From Streptomyces sp. B21-105 (GTDB taxonomy: Bacteria > Actinomycetota > Actinomycetes > Streptomycetales > Streptomycetaceae): 64,000 nt of DNA. A model generated the notes under the pieces. It searched no databases. It saw only the letters and a list, made by a program, of their open reading frames with translations, and was not told where the DNA came from. A program made the position numbers and the translations under genes. This document shows, in pieces, positions 26,299-34,761 of the stretch (its first letter is position 1; each line of letters opens with the position of its first letter). The stretch is from assembly GCF_036898465.1 (NCBI RefSeq), contig NZ_JARUMJ010000001.1:6138001-6202000 (forward strand), written 5' to 3'.

Positions 26299-27579
26299 GT
26301 GAAGCGCAAGCTGATAGCCGCGATCGGTATCGCGGGCATGATGGTCTCCATCGCGGCGTGCGGGGACGACAGCGGGAGCGGGGACTCGAAGGGCGCCGAC
26401 GCCAAGGAGCTGACCGTCTGGCTCACCGTCGACGCGCAGAACAACTGGCCCGAGCTGGTGAAGGCCGCCGACGCCGCCGTGCAGAAGAAGCACCCCGGCG
26501 TCGAGATCAACCACGAGTACTACGGCTGGCCCGACAAGAACGCCAAGCTGGACGCCGTCCTCGCCACCGACAAGGCCCCCGACGTCGTCGAGATGGGCAA
26601 CACCGAGATGCTCGGCTACATGGTCAAGGGCGCCTTCGCCCCCCTCGACGCGGGCACGTTCGACAACTCCGCCGCCTGGCTCGACGGCCTCAAGGCCTCG
26701 GTGACCTACGACGGCAAGACCTACGGCGTTCCCTACTACGCCGGCGGCCGCGTCGCCAACTGGCGCAAGGACGTCTTCGCCGCCGCCGGTGTGACGTCCT
26801 CGCCGAAGACGTACGCGGAGCTCACCGCGGCGCTCGACAAGGTGCAGCAGAAGGAGGGCGGCAAGTTCTCCGCCTGGTACCAGCCCTCCCGCGACTGGTA
26901 CGCGGCCATGTCCTTCGTCTACGACGCCGGCGGCTCCATCGCCGAGGAGGACGGTGGCCGGTGGAAGGCCGACCTGTCCTCGCCGGAGTCCCTCAAGGGC
27001 CTCGACGAGTTCAAGAAGGTCCTCGACTCGTACATGCACGGCGACAAGACCAAGGACGAGTCCGACCGCTACATCGTCTACGGCCAGGGCAAGTCCGGCA
27101 TGATCTTCGCCCCCGCCTGGGAGGGCGCGACCGCCGCCGCCAAGGAGAACGACAAGACCGGCAAGCTCGCCGGCAACGTCGAGAACTTCGTGATGCCCGG
27201 CCCGTCCGGCAAGAACCTCCCCGTCTTCCTCGGCGGCTCCGACCTCGCCGTCCCGGTGAAGTCCGACGCACAGGGCCTGGCCGCCGAGTGGATCAACGCC
27301 TTCACCGGTCCCGCCGGACAGAAGGGCCTGATCGCCAAGGGCAACCTGCCCAACAACAAGACCGACCTCGCGACCCTCAAGAACGACCCGGCGACGGCCG
27401 TCCCGGCCACCGCGGCCGAGTCCAACTGGTTCGTGCCGATGGCCCCCGGCTGGGGCCAGGTCGAGAAGGCCCAGGTGCTCCAGACCATGCTCCAGAGCAT
27501 CGGCACCGGCAAGAAGACGGTCGAGGCCGCCGCGAAGGACGCGGACGCGGCGATCGACAAGGTCATCAACAACAAGTGA
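26299..27579 (+). CDS. dasA: chitobiose-binding lipoprotein of the Das ABC transporter
   Basis: DasA captures N,N'-diacetylchitobiose outside the cell for import. The 426-residue product starts with a lipoprotein signal MKRKLIAAIGIAG..SIAAC with lipidated Cys21 and a Gly/Ser linker. The body is a family 1 solute-binding fold (ELTVWLTVDAQN, PDVVEMGNTEMLGYM, YYAGGRVANWRKD). The GTG at 26299 follows GAGGAGGA. Expression should be induced when chitin products inactivate DasR. The ATPase is not encoded here; in S. coelicolor the shared ATPase MsiK serves this transporter. Confidence 0.95.
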   Translation: MKRKLIAAIGIAGMMVSIAACGDDSGSGDSKGADAKELTVWLTVDAQNNWPELVKAADAAVQKKHPGVEINHEYYGWPDKNAKLDAVLATDKAPDVVEMGNTEMLGYMVKGAFAPLDAGTFDNSAAWLDGLKASVTYDGKTYGVPYYAGGRVANWRKDVFAAAGVTSSPKTYAELTAALDKVQQKEGGKFSAWYQPSRDWYAAMSFVYDAGGSIAEEDGGRWKADLSSPESLKGLDEFKKVLDSYMHGDKTKDESDRYIVYGQGKSGMIFAPAWEGATAAAKENDKTGKLAGNVENFVMPGPSGKNLPVFLGGSDLAVPVKSDAQGLAAEWINAFTGPAGQKGLIAKGNLPNNKTDLATLKNDPATAVPATAAESNWFVPMAPGWGQVEKAQVLQTMLQSIGTGKKTVEAAAKDADAAIDKVINNK

Positions 27580-27589
27580 CCTGGGGGGC

Positions 27590-27614
27590 GGGGCCCTGCC
27601 CCGCGCAGGGCCCC
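27590..27614 (+). terminator. stem-loop between dasA and dasB
   Basis: GGGGCCCTG at 27590-27598 pairs exactly with CAGGGCCCC at 27606-27614 around a seven-base loop. It starts 10 bases after the dasA stop. Stem-loops here commonly lower transcription into the permease genes or protect the binding-protein mRNA, giving more DasA than DasBC. Confidence 0.75.
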
Positions 27615-27654
27615 GCACCCCGTACGACCCGAAGGACCGCTGAGGAGCGCGCGG

Positions 27655-28638
27655 ATGAGTGCCGCAGACACGACCACCCCTGCCAAGGCGCCGCCGCGGC
27701 GGCCGTCACCCCCACCACCCGCGCCGCCGGGCGGACCACGGGCGAAACGCACGTCCGCCGGAACCCCGTGGCTGCTCCTCGCCCCCTGCCTGCTGGTGCT
27801 CGCCCTGGTGATGGGCTATCCGCTGGTCCGGCTCGTCACCCTCTCCTTCCAGAAGTTCGGGCAGTCCCAGCTGTGGGGCTTCCAGCCGGCCGAGTCGGTC
27901 GGGTTCGACAACTTCGCGGGCGTACTGGGCGACGGCGAGTTCTGGCAGGTCGTCCTGCGCACGATCGTCTTCGCGGCCGGCTGCGTGACCCTCACGATGG
28001 TCCTCGGCATGATGGTCGCGCTGCTCCTCCAGCGGGTCTCCGGCTGGGTGAAGACCCTCGTCAACATCGCGCTCGTGGCCGGCTGGGGCATGCCGGTCAT
28101 CGTCGCGACCACCGTCTTCAAGTGGCTGTTCGACTCCGACTACGGCATCCTCAACGCCGTCCTCAGCAGGCTGCCCGGCGTCGAGCTGATCGGCCACAAC
28201 TGGTTCGCGAGCGGACCGCAGGGCCTCGCGGTGATCATGCTGCTGGTCATCTGGGGCGCGGTGCCCTTCGTGGTGATCACCCTCAGCGCCGGCCTCACTC
28301 AGGTGCCCGCCGAGCTGGAGGAGGCCGCCCGCCTCGACGGCGCCGGCGCCTGGGGCGTCTTCCGGTACGTCACCCTGCCCGTCCTCAAGCCGATCGTCGT
28401 GATGCTCACGACCCTGTCGGTCATCTGGGACATGGGCGTCTTCCCCCAGGTCTTCGTCATGCGCAACGGCCACCCCGAGCCCGAGTTCCAGCTCCTGACG
28501 ACGTACTCCTACGACCGCGCCTTCGTCGTCAACGACTACGGCCAGGGCTCGGCCATCGCGCTGATCACCGTGCTGCTGCTGCTCGGGGTGGTCGCCGTCT
28601 ACATGCGCCAGATGCTGAAGATCGGAGAGGTGGAATGA
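27655..28638 (+). CDS. dasB: chitobiose ABC transporter permease DasB
   Basis: The 327-residue inner-membrane protein has six main membrane helices and a proline/alanine-rich N-terminal cytoplasmic tail. The EAA loop ELEEAARLDGAGAWGVFRYVTLPVLKP contacts the ATPase. It belongs to the MalF-like permease group and pairs with DasC. The ATG at 27655 follows GAGGAG; the stop overlaps the dasC start (ATGA). Confidence 0.94.
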   Translation: MSAADTTTPAKAPPRRPSPPPPAPPGGPRAKRTSAGTPWLLLAPCLLVLALVMGYPLVRLVTLSFQKFGQSQLWGFQPAESVGFDNFAGVLGDGEFWQVVLRTIVFAAGCVTLTMVLGMMVALLLQRVSGWVKTLVNIALVAGWGMPVIVATTVFKWLFDSDYGILNAVLSRLPGVELIGHNWFASGPQGLAVIMLLVIWGAVPFVVITLSAGLTQVPAELEEAARLDGAGAWGVFRYVTLPVLKPIVVMLTTLSVIWDMGVFPQVFVMRNGHPEPEFQLLTTYSYDRAFVVNDYGQGSAIALITVLLLLGVVAVYMRQMLKIGEVE

Positions 28639-29483
28639 CCAGCGTGCGCACCCTCGCCGCGCCGCGCCGGACGTCACGGCTCGGCTGGAACCTCCTCGGC
28701 CTGCTGGTCTTCGCCGTCGCCGGCTTCCCCGTCTACTGGATGCTCAACACGGCGTTCAAACCGGCCAAGGACGCGATCGACCCGGACCCGGGCCTGCTGC
28801 CGACGCGCCTGACCTTCGACAACTTCAGCCGCGCGCTGCACATCGCCGACTTCTGGGGGCCGGTGGGCCGCAGCCTGCTCGTCTCCCTGGCGGTCGTCGC
28901 GATCGGCGTCGTCGTCGGCATGCTGGCCGCCCTCGCCATCTCCCGGTTCGCCTTCCGCGGCCGCAAGGTCGTCATCGTCGGCATCCTGGCGGTGCAGATG
29001 GTCCCGCTCGTCGCCATGATCATCCCGGTCTTCCTGCTGCTGAACGACCTGGACCAGTACGACAAGCTGTCCGGCCTGATCATCACCTATCTGACGTTCA
29101 TCCTCCCGTTCACGGTGTGGACCCTGCGCGGCTTCATCGTCAACATCCCCAAGGAGTTGGAGGAGGCCGCGATGGTCGACGGCTGCACCCGCACCGGCGC
29201 CTTCGTCCGGGTCGTCTTCCCGCTGCTGGCCCCCGGCATGGTCGCCACCTCGGTCTACGGCTTCATCCAGGCCTGGAACGAGTACCTGTACGCCCTGATG
29301 CTGCTCAGCCAGAAGAACCAGACGGCGACCGTGTGGCTCAGCAACTTCTCCACCAAGCACGGCACCGAGTACGCCCCGATGATGGCCGGCGCCACGATGA
29401 TGGCGCTGCCGATCGTCGCCCTCTTCCTCCTCGTCCAGCGCAAGATGGCCGCGGGGCTGACCGCGGGCGCCGTGAAGGGATGA
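28635..29483 (+). CDS. dasC: chitobiose ABC transporter permease DasC
   Basis: The 282-residue MalG-like permease has six membrane helices and the EAA loop ELEEAAMVDGCTRTGAFVRVVFPLLAPG. With DasB it forms the channel for N,N'-diacetylchitobiose. The ATG at 28635 overlaps the dasB stop, and the next gene begins eight bases after its stop, so dasABC and the hexosaminidase gene form one operon. Confidence 0.94.
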   Translation: MTSVRTLAAPRRTSRLGWNLLGLLVFAVAGFPVYWMLNTAFKPAKDAIDPDPGLLPTRLTFDNFSRALHIADFWGPVGRSLLVSLAVVAIGVVVGMLAALAISRFAFRGRKVVIVGILAVQMVPLVAMIIPVFLLLNDLDQYDKLSGLIITYLTFILPFTVWTLRGFIVNIPKELEEAAMVDGCTRTGAFVRVVFPLLAPGMVATSVYGFIQAWNEYLYALMLLSQKNQTATVWLSNFSTKHGTEYAPMMAGATMMALPIVALFLLVQRKMAAGLTAGAVKG

Positions 29484-29490
29484 CGCCCCG

Positions 29491-31017
29491 ATGACCACAC
29501 TCGCCAGCGGCGCCACCGTGTTCGACAAGGACCGGCTCACCCGCGACGCCCTGACGGTCCTGCAGCCCGGCTTCCCCGGCACCGCCGCCCCCGACTGGCT
29601 GCTGCGCCGGCTCGGCGAGGGACTGACGTCGGTCGGCCTGTTCGGCAGGAACATCGCCTCGCCCGGACAACTCGCCGCCCTGACCGCCCGGTTGCGCGCC
29701 GAACGGGACGACGTCCTGGTCGCGATCGACGAGGAGGGCGGGGACGTCACCCGCCTCGAGGTGCGCACCGGCTCCAGCTTCCCCGGCAACCACGCGCTGG
29801 GCGCGGTGGACGACGTCGCGCTCACCCTGGAGGTCGCCGCCGCGCTGGGCCGCCGCCTCGCCGCCTGCGGAGTCAACCTCAACTGGGCGCCCTCCGCCGA
29901 CGTCAACTCCAACGCCGCGAACCCGGTCATCGGTGTGCGCTCCTTCGGCGCCGACCCCGCCCTGGTCGCCCGGCACACCGCCGCCTACGTCACCGGCCTG
30001 CAGTCGGCGGGCGTCGCGGCCTGCACCAAGCACTTCCCGGGCCACGGCGACACGGCCGTCGACTCCCACCACGCGCTCCCGCGCATCGACGCCGACCCGG
30101 CGGTCCTCGCCGAACGCGAGCTGACCCCGTTCCGCGCGGCCATCGCCGCCGGCACCCGCGCCGTGATGAGCGCGCACATCCTGGTCCCGGCCCTCGACCC
30201 GGCCCACCCGGCAACGTTGTCCCCCCGCGTCCTCACCGCCCTGCTGCGCGACGAACTCGGCTACGACGGCCTGATCGTCACCGACGGCATGGAGATGCAG
30301 GCCGTCGCCGCGACCTACGGCATCGAGCGCGGCAGCGTCCTCGCGATCGCCGCGGGCGCCGACGCCATCTGCGTGGGCGGCGGCCTCGCCGACGACGAGA
30401 CGGTGTGCCGGCTGCGCGATGCCCTGGTCACCGCCGTCCGCACGGGCGAACTCCCCGAGGAACGCCTCGCCGACGCGGCACGGCGGGTCCGCGACCTCGC
30501 CCGCTGGACGGCGACGGGAGCCTCGGCCAGGACCGGGCAGCCGGCAGGCGTCGGCGTACCCGGGGGCGTACGCGCCGACGTCGGCCTGATCGCCGCCCGC
30601 CGCGCCCTGCGGCTGACCGGCGACGAGGTCTTCACCCCGCTCACCGACCCGCCGTACGTCGCCGCCCTCACCCCGGTCGCCAACATCGCCGTCGGCGACG
30701 AGACCCCGTGGGGGATGGCCGCCGAGCTGGTCCGGCTGCTGCCGGGAACGGGGACCGGGAGCTTCGCCGGCCCGGAGGCGGGGCACGCGGCGCTGGTCGC
30801 GGCGGGGGAGCGGCGGATCGTCGCCGTGGTCCGCGACGAGCACCGGCACCCCTGGATGACGACCGCCCTCGACACGCTCCTCGCGGCCCGTCCGGACACC
30901 GTCGTCGTCGAGATGGGCGTCCCCCAGGCCCCGCCCCGGGGCGCGCTGCACATCGCCACCCACGGCGCTGCCCGGGTGTGCGCCCGCGCGGCGGCGGAGG
31001 TCGTCGCCGGAGGGTAG
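29491..31017 (+). CDS. dasD: GH3 beta-N-acetylhexosaminidase of the das operon
   Basis: The enzyme hydrolyses chitobiose to N-acetylglucosamine, probably in the cytoplasm since no signal peptide is present. The 508-residue product has the GH3 N-acetylglucosaminidase signature KHFPGHGDT from Lys180 followed by DSHHALP. This is the His-Asp dyad loop typical of the NagZ-like branch. The nucleophile Asp265 lies in VTDGMEM. A C-terminal alpha/beta domain (about residues 345-508) extends beyond small NagZ enzymes. It is the fourth gene of the das operon and ends at a strong terminator. Confidence 0.93.
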   Translation: MTTLASGATVFDKDRLTRDALTVLQPGFPGTAAPDWLLRRLGEGLTSVGLFGRNIASPGQLAALTARLRAERDDVLVAIDEEGGDVTRLEVRTGSSFPGNHALGAVDDVALTLEVAAALGRRLAACGVNLNWAPSADVNSNAANPVIGVRSFGADPALVARHTAAYVTGLQSAGVAACTKHFPGHGDTAVDSHHALPRIDADPAVLAERELTPFRAAIAAGTRAVMSAHILVPALDPAHPATLSPRVLTALLRDELGYDGLIVTDGMEMQAVAATYGIERGSVLAIAAGADAICVGGGLADDETVCRLRDALVTAVRTGELPEERLADAARRVRDLARWTATGASARTGQPAGVGVPGGVRADVGLIAARRALRLTGDEVFTPLTDPPYVAALTPVANIAVGDETPWGMAAELVRLLPGTGTGSFAGPEAGHAALVAAGERRIVAVVRDEHRHPWMTTALDTLLAARPDTVVVEMGVPQAPPRGALHIATHGAARVCARAAAEVVAGG

Positions 31018-31030
31018 GCACGACGACGAG

Positions 31031-31068
31031 GAAGGCGCCGGGTCCCTGGTCGGGAACCCGGCGCCTTC
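31031..31068. terminator. bidirectional terminator between dasD and nagB
   Basis: A perfect 13-bp stem (GAAGGCGCCGGGT at 31031-31043 with ACCCGGCGCCTTC at 31056-31068) encloses a 12-base loop. It lies between convergent genes and ends in TTCGTCG on one side. Confidence 0.88.
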
Positions 31069-31114
31069 GTCGATCCGGCGCCGGTGCGCGGGGCGAGCGT
31101 GGTGCGGCGTCGCC

Positions 31115-31900
31115 TCAGATCCCCTGCCAGTGCGGCTTGTGGGCGTAGGTGTGCCGGAAGTAGTCCGCGAGCTTCAGCTCGGACGCGGCGGCCTCGTCGA
31201 CGACGACCGTGGCGTGCGGGTGCAGTTGCAGCGCGGAGGCCGGGCACACGGCGGCGACCGGTCCCTCGACGGAGGCGGCGACCGCGTCCGCCTTGCCCTC
31301 CCCGGTGGCCAGCAGCACCACGTGCCGGGCCTCCAGGATCGTCCCGATCCCCTGGGTGACGACGTGGTGCGGGACCTGCTCGACGTCTCCGCCGAAGAAC
31401 CTGGCGTTGTCCACCCGGGTCTGCTCGGTCAGCGTCTTGATCCGGGTGCGCGAGCGCAGCGACGAGCACGGCTCGTTGAACCCGATGTGCCCGTCGGTGC
31501 CGATCCCGAGCAGCTGGAGGTCCACGCCGCCGGCCGCGGCCAGCGCGCGGTCGTAGGCCTCGCAGGCGGCCTGTACGTCCTCGGCGGCGCCGTCCGGACC
31601 GAGGAACGCCTCCATCCCGACCCCCAGCGGCTCCAGCACCTCGCGCCGCAGGACCGAGCGGTAGGACTCGGGGTGCTCGGCGGGCAGACCCACGTACTCG
31701 TCGAGCTGGGCGATCCTGGCGCGCGCGGTGTCCACGGCGCCGGCCCGCACCTGGGCGGCCAGCGCCTCGTAGACGGGCAGCGGGGTGGAACCGGTGGCCA
31801 CGCCGAGCAGCGCGTCCGGCTTGCGCCGAAGCAGCTGGACCATGGCCTCGGCGATGAGCTCGCCGCCCGACCGGGCGTCCGCAACGATGACAACTTCCAC
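31115..31900 (-). CDS. nagB: glucosamine-6-phosphate deaminase
   Basis: NagB converts glucosamine-6-phosphate to fructose-6-phosphate and ammonia, the last step in feeding aminosugars to glycolysis, and lowers the pool of DasR inducer. The 261-residue product has GVATGSTPLPVYEAL near the N-terminus, LDEYVGLP, and the active-site segment LGIGTDGHIGFNEP, then SRTRIKTLT. Length and motifs match bacterial NagB. It is convergent with the das operon and has its own DasR box 47 bases upstream of the ATG at 31900. Confidence 0.95.
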   Translation of the reverse strand: MEVVIVADARSGGELIAEAMVQLLRRKPDALLGVATGSTPLPVYEALAAQVRAGAVDTARARIAQLDEYVGLPAEHPESYRSVLRREVLEPLGVGMEAFLGPDGAAEDVQAACEAYDRALAAAGGVDLQLLGIGTDGHIGFNEPCSSLRSRTRIKTLTEQTRVDNARFFGGDVEQVPHHVVTQGIGTILEARHVVLLATGEGKADAVAASVEGPVAAVCPASALQLHPHATVVVDEAAASELKLADYFRHTYAHKPHWQGI

Positions 31901-31946
31901 GCTGGCCTGCCGTTCTGAGAGGTGCTCCGAGAGCCCGCAAGGGCTA

Positions 31947-31962
31947 TGTGGTTTAGACCAAT
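31947..31962 (-). promoter_or_regulatory. DasR-responsive element upstream of nagB
   Basis: TGTGGTTTAGACCAAT is close to the DasR consensus and lies 47 bases before nagB. Nearby AT-richness suggests it overlaps the nagB promoter. Repression of nagB through such a box is known in S. coelicolor. Confidence 0.85.
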
Positions 31963-32003
31963 CCAGGAGGTCAATCTAACAGAATCGGGAACCGTCGTCT
32001 GCG

Positions 32004-32070
32004 GACGCGGGGTGCGGGGTGCGGGCGCAGAGTGCGGGGTGCGGGACGCGGGGTGCGGGAGGCAGGGCGG
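32004..32070. repeat. GC-rich simple repeat in the nagB-pdtaS spacer
   Basis: Units like GCGGGGT and a 15-base element GACGCGGGGTGCGGG (at 32004 and 32045) recur through this stretch. It lies in a 585-base gap between nagB and the histidine kinase, which otherwise holds two DasR boxes and no convincing gene. Confidence 0.6.
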
Positions 32071-32236
32071 CGGGCGCAGAAGGGCGCGGTGGGCGGGCCG
32101 GGATCCGGAGTCCGCCGGGGAAATTGCCCCGCGCATCCGTCCCGCGGGGGAACCCGTACAGGCTAGGCTGCGTGGTGGATGTCAGAGCATCCGAATACCC
32201 ACAACAACAAACAAGCTCCCACACATGGACACCCCT

Positions 32237-32252
32237 AGTGGTCTAGTCCACA
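32237..32252. promoter_or_regulatory. DasR-type box in the nagB-pdtaS spacer
   Basis: AGTGGTCTAGTCCACA is very close to the ideal DasR palindrome. It is 337 bases from nagB and 234 from the histidine kinase gene, so its target is not obvious. It could control an unmapped upstream promoter of either gene or support looping with the nagB box. Confidence 0.75.
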
Positions 32253-32485
32253 ATGGCAGGGAGTGCGACACAGAACCTCCGTCTTCCCCGCACAGGAAGG
32301 CGGACCGAGGACCCGGAGCTCTCTGCCCTGACTGCCCCGGTCCTCACCTTCGGCCGACGGGACCGCACACCCCGCGGCCGATATTGCTCCGGGCTGCGGT
32401 GCCGGGAGGGTTGAGGGTCCCTCTCAGGCGCCGCGGCCCGCGGGTGTTTTTCCGGACACTCCGGCCGCCCGGGTACGCTCACGGC

Positions 32486-33961
32486 GTGCCCTCCATGAAC
32501 GAACTCGTACGCCAGCACACCGCACTCGACGACTCCGACCTCGAGTGGCTCCACCTGCTGGTCTCGGAGTGGCAGCTGCTCTCCGACCTCTCCTTCGCCG
32601 ACCTGGTCCTGTGGGTGCCCACCCGTGACGGCGCGCGTTACGTCTCCGTCGCCCAGATGCGCCCCAACACCGGCCCCACCTCCTACCAGGACGACATGGT
32701 CGGCCACCTCGTCCCACGCGGCCGCCGCCCGCTCCTGGACGCCGCCCTGGACGAGGGCCGGATCGTGCGCGAGGGCGACCCGGAGTGGCGCGAAGAGGTC
32801 CCCGTCCGGGTCGAGTCGATCCCCGTGCGGCGGGAGGGCCGCGTCCTCGGCGTCATCGCCCGCAACACCAACCTGCTCACCGTGCGCACCCCGAGCCGGC
32901 TGGAGCTGACCTACCTCCAGAGCGCCTCCGACCTCGCGCAGATGATCGCGGCCGGCTCCTTCCCCTTCCCCGACCAGCAGATGGACATGGACGCGGCTCC
33001 CCGCGTGGGCGACGGTCTGATCCGGGTCGACGGCGACGGACTCGTCCAGTACGCCTCGCCGAACGCGCTCTCCGCGTACCACCGGATGGGCCTCGCCTCC
33101 GACCTCGTCGGCCAGCACCTCGGTCTGACCACCGCCGAACTCGCCCCGACCCGGGGCCCGGTGGACGAGGCCCTCGCCAAGGTCGCCAGCGGCTGGGCGC
33201 CCCGCGAGTTCGAGATCGAGGCCAAGGACGGGGTCATCCAGTTCCGAGCCATCCCGCTCAAGCCCAAGGGGACCCGCATCGGCGCGCTGGTGCTGCTGCG
33301 TGACGTGACCGAACTGCGCCGCCGCGAGCGCGAGTTGATCACCAAGGACGCGACCATCCGGGAGATCCACCACCGGGTGAAGAACAACCTCCAGACGGTG
33401 GCGGCCCTGTTGCGCCTCCAGGCCCGGCGCATCGAGTCCGAGCGCGGCCGGGAGGCCCTGGAGGAGGCGGTCCGCCGGGTCGGCTCGATCGCCATCGTCC
33501 ATGAGACGCTGTCCCAGAACCTGGACGAGCGGGTGGAGTTCGACGAGATCGCCGACCGTGTGCTGGCGATGGTCGCCGAGATCTCCCCTGGCAAGGTCGC
33601 CGGCCGGCGCAGCGGACGCTTCGGCATCCTGGACGCGGAGGTCGCCACCCCGCTCTCCATGGTCCTCACCGAGATCCTGCAGAACGCCCTGGAGCACGGC
33701 TTCCGTGAGGGCGACACCGGGACGGTCGAGGTGTCGGCCGTCCGCGGCGGCACCACCAAGGAGTCCCGCCTCCTGGTCACCGTCCAGGACGACGGCGTCG
33801 GCCTGCCCGACGGTTTCGACCCGCACACCTCGGGCAACCTGGGCCTGCAGATCGTGCGGACGCTGGTGGAGGGCGAGTTGGGCGGGACCTTCGACATGGT
33901 CCCGGCCCCCGACCGCGGGACACGGGTGATCCTCGACATCCCGGTGCGCGCGCACAAGTGA
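32486..33961 (+). CDS. pdtaS: PdtaS-type sensor histidine kinase
   Basis: The 491-residue protein is soluble: a GAF-like N-terminal domain (about 1-155), a PAS-like domain (about 170-280), a HisKA_2 dimerisation helix IREIHHRVKNNLQTVAALLRLQARR with His295/His296, and a HATPase domain (LTEILQNALEHGF, DDGVGLPDGFD, GNLGLQIV). Mycobacterial PdtaS next to whiB1 has the same layout; its partner is the RNA-binding antiterminator PdtaR. The same neighbour relation to wblE is kept here. The GTG at 32486 is preceded by TACGCT at -10 spacing with no ribosome-binding site, so it may be leaderless; ATG 32495 is the alternative. Confidence 0.9.
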   Translation: MPSMNELVRQHTALDDSDLEWLHLLVSEWQLLSDLSFADLVLWVPTRDGARYVSVAQMRPNTGPTSYQDDMVGHLVPRGRRPLLDAALDEGRIVREGDPEWREEVPVRVESIPVRREGRVLGVIARNTNLLTVRTPSRLELTYLQSASDLAQMIAAGSFPFPDQQMDMDAAPRVGDGLIRVDGDGLVQYASPNALSAYHRMGLASDLVGQHLGLTTAELAPTRGPVDEALAKVASGWAPREFEIEAKDGVIQFRAIPLKPKGTRIGALVLLRDVTELRRRERELITKDATIREIHHRVKNNLQTVAALLRLQARRIESERGREALEEAVRRVGSIAIVHETLSQNLDERVEFDEIADRVLAMVAEISPGKVAGRRSGRFGILDAEVATPLSMVLTEILQNALEHGFREGDTGTVEVSAVRGGTTKESRLLVTVQDDGVGLPDGFDPHTSGNLGLQIVRTLVEGELGGTFDMVPAPDRGTRVILDIPVRAHK

Positions 33962-34038
33962 GCCGAGCGGGAGCCGCGCAGGGTGGCGCCCCTCGACGGG
34001 CCGGGCGGCGCCCTGCGACCGGACCGCGCAGAGCACGA

Positions 34039-34067
34039 AGCCCCGGACCGTTCAGGGGTCCGGGGCT
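34039..34067. terminator. bidirectional terminator between pdtaS and wblE
   Basis: An 11-bp perfect stem (AGCCCCGGACC at 34039-34049 with GGTCCGGGGCT at 34057-34067) has a seven-base loop. The flanks GAGCA and TGCTC lengthen it. It separates convergent genes. Confidence 0.88.
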
Positions 34068-34185
34068 CGAATGCTCGTTGCCAGCGTGTGCTGCGCATCG
34101 GGGGTACTGCGCGCTGCGGCTCGGGGGCGGGAGATGCGTACTCGCTGTACGCGCCGCCAAGCTCAGGCTTGCGGGGCGGGTGTTG

Positions 34186-34443
34186 TCAGGCGGTTGCCTG
34201 GCGGGCCCGGTTGCGGGCGGCGCGACGCTTCATGGCACGGCGCTCGTCCTCGCTGAGACCACCCCAGACGCCGGAGTCCTGGCCGGACTCGAGCGCCCAC
34301 TGCAGACACTGCTCCATAACCGGGCAGCGACGACAGACGGCCTTGGCTTCCTCGATCTGCAGCAGCGCAGGACCGGTGTTGCCGATGGGGAAGAAGAGCT
34401 CGGGGTCTTCCTCGCGGCAAACGGCGTTGTGACGCCAGTCCAT
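34186..34443 (-). CDS. wblE: WhiB-family iron-sulfur regulator WblE
   Basis: The 85-residue product has the four cluster cysteines Cys9, Cys37, Cys40 and Cys46, the GVWGG turn and a basic C-terminal DNA-binding tail (RRAMKRRAARNRAR). It is the Streptomyces counterpart of mycobacterial WhiB1, an essential, nitric-oxide-sensitive regulator that binds the primary sigma factor. The start ATG has a strong AAGGAGAGG site. A long, about 300-base upstream region suggests complex control. Synteny with pdtaS supports the call. Confidence 0.94.
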   Translation of the reverse strand: MDWRHNAVCREEDPELFFPIGNTGPALLQIEEAKAVCRRCPVMEQCLQWALESGQDSGVWGGLSEDERRAMKRRAARNRARQATA

Positions 34444-34761
34444 GGCTGCTACCTCTCCTTGGTATTACATGCGGGTGCTTGTGAATGTGAACGCTTTCAC
34501 GAATCCCTCAACAAGTGAAGGGCCACCAGCCAGGTGCACTGGCGTTGGTCCTGTGTGTGAAGAGGGGTTCCGGTGATCAGTGGATGCCGGTGTTGCGGGC
34601 TGTCCCGATCGCCACGTAGAGACTCGCAAACCTCAGCGGCGGATACAACCCCTACCGGAAAGTTTTTTTTGATTCCTCGGTGTCGACTAGGTCACAGCCG
34701 TACTTCCATGGGGTGGATCCTGGCCTAAACGTTCGAGTGAAAGGACTTCAGCCCTTTCTGC
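34444..34761. promoter_or_regulatory. wblE upstream region, no gene
   Basis: This 318-base spacer lies between wblE and the lipid kinase, both on the minus strand. It is unusually AT-containing, with a run of eight T at about 34663-34670 and AACGCTTTCACG near 34492. A short inverted repeat GAAAGG/CCTTTC at 34739-34758 could end the lipid-kinase transcript. The rest is probably the promoter and leader of wblE. I see no coding frame. Confidence 0.55.

Noticed and set aside
34620..34690. Possible SigR promoter before wblE on the minus strand (GGAAT present)
   Set aside because: The matching GTT lies at 23 bases instead of 18, so the spacing does not fit.
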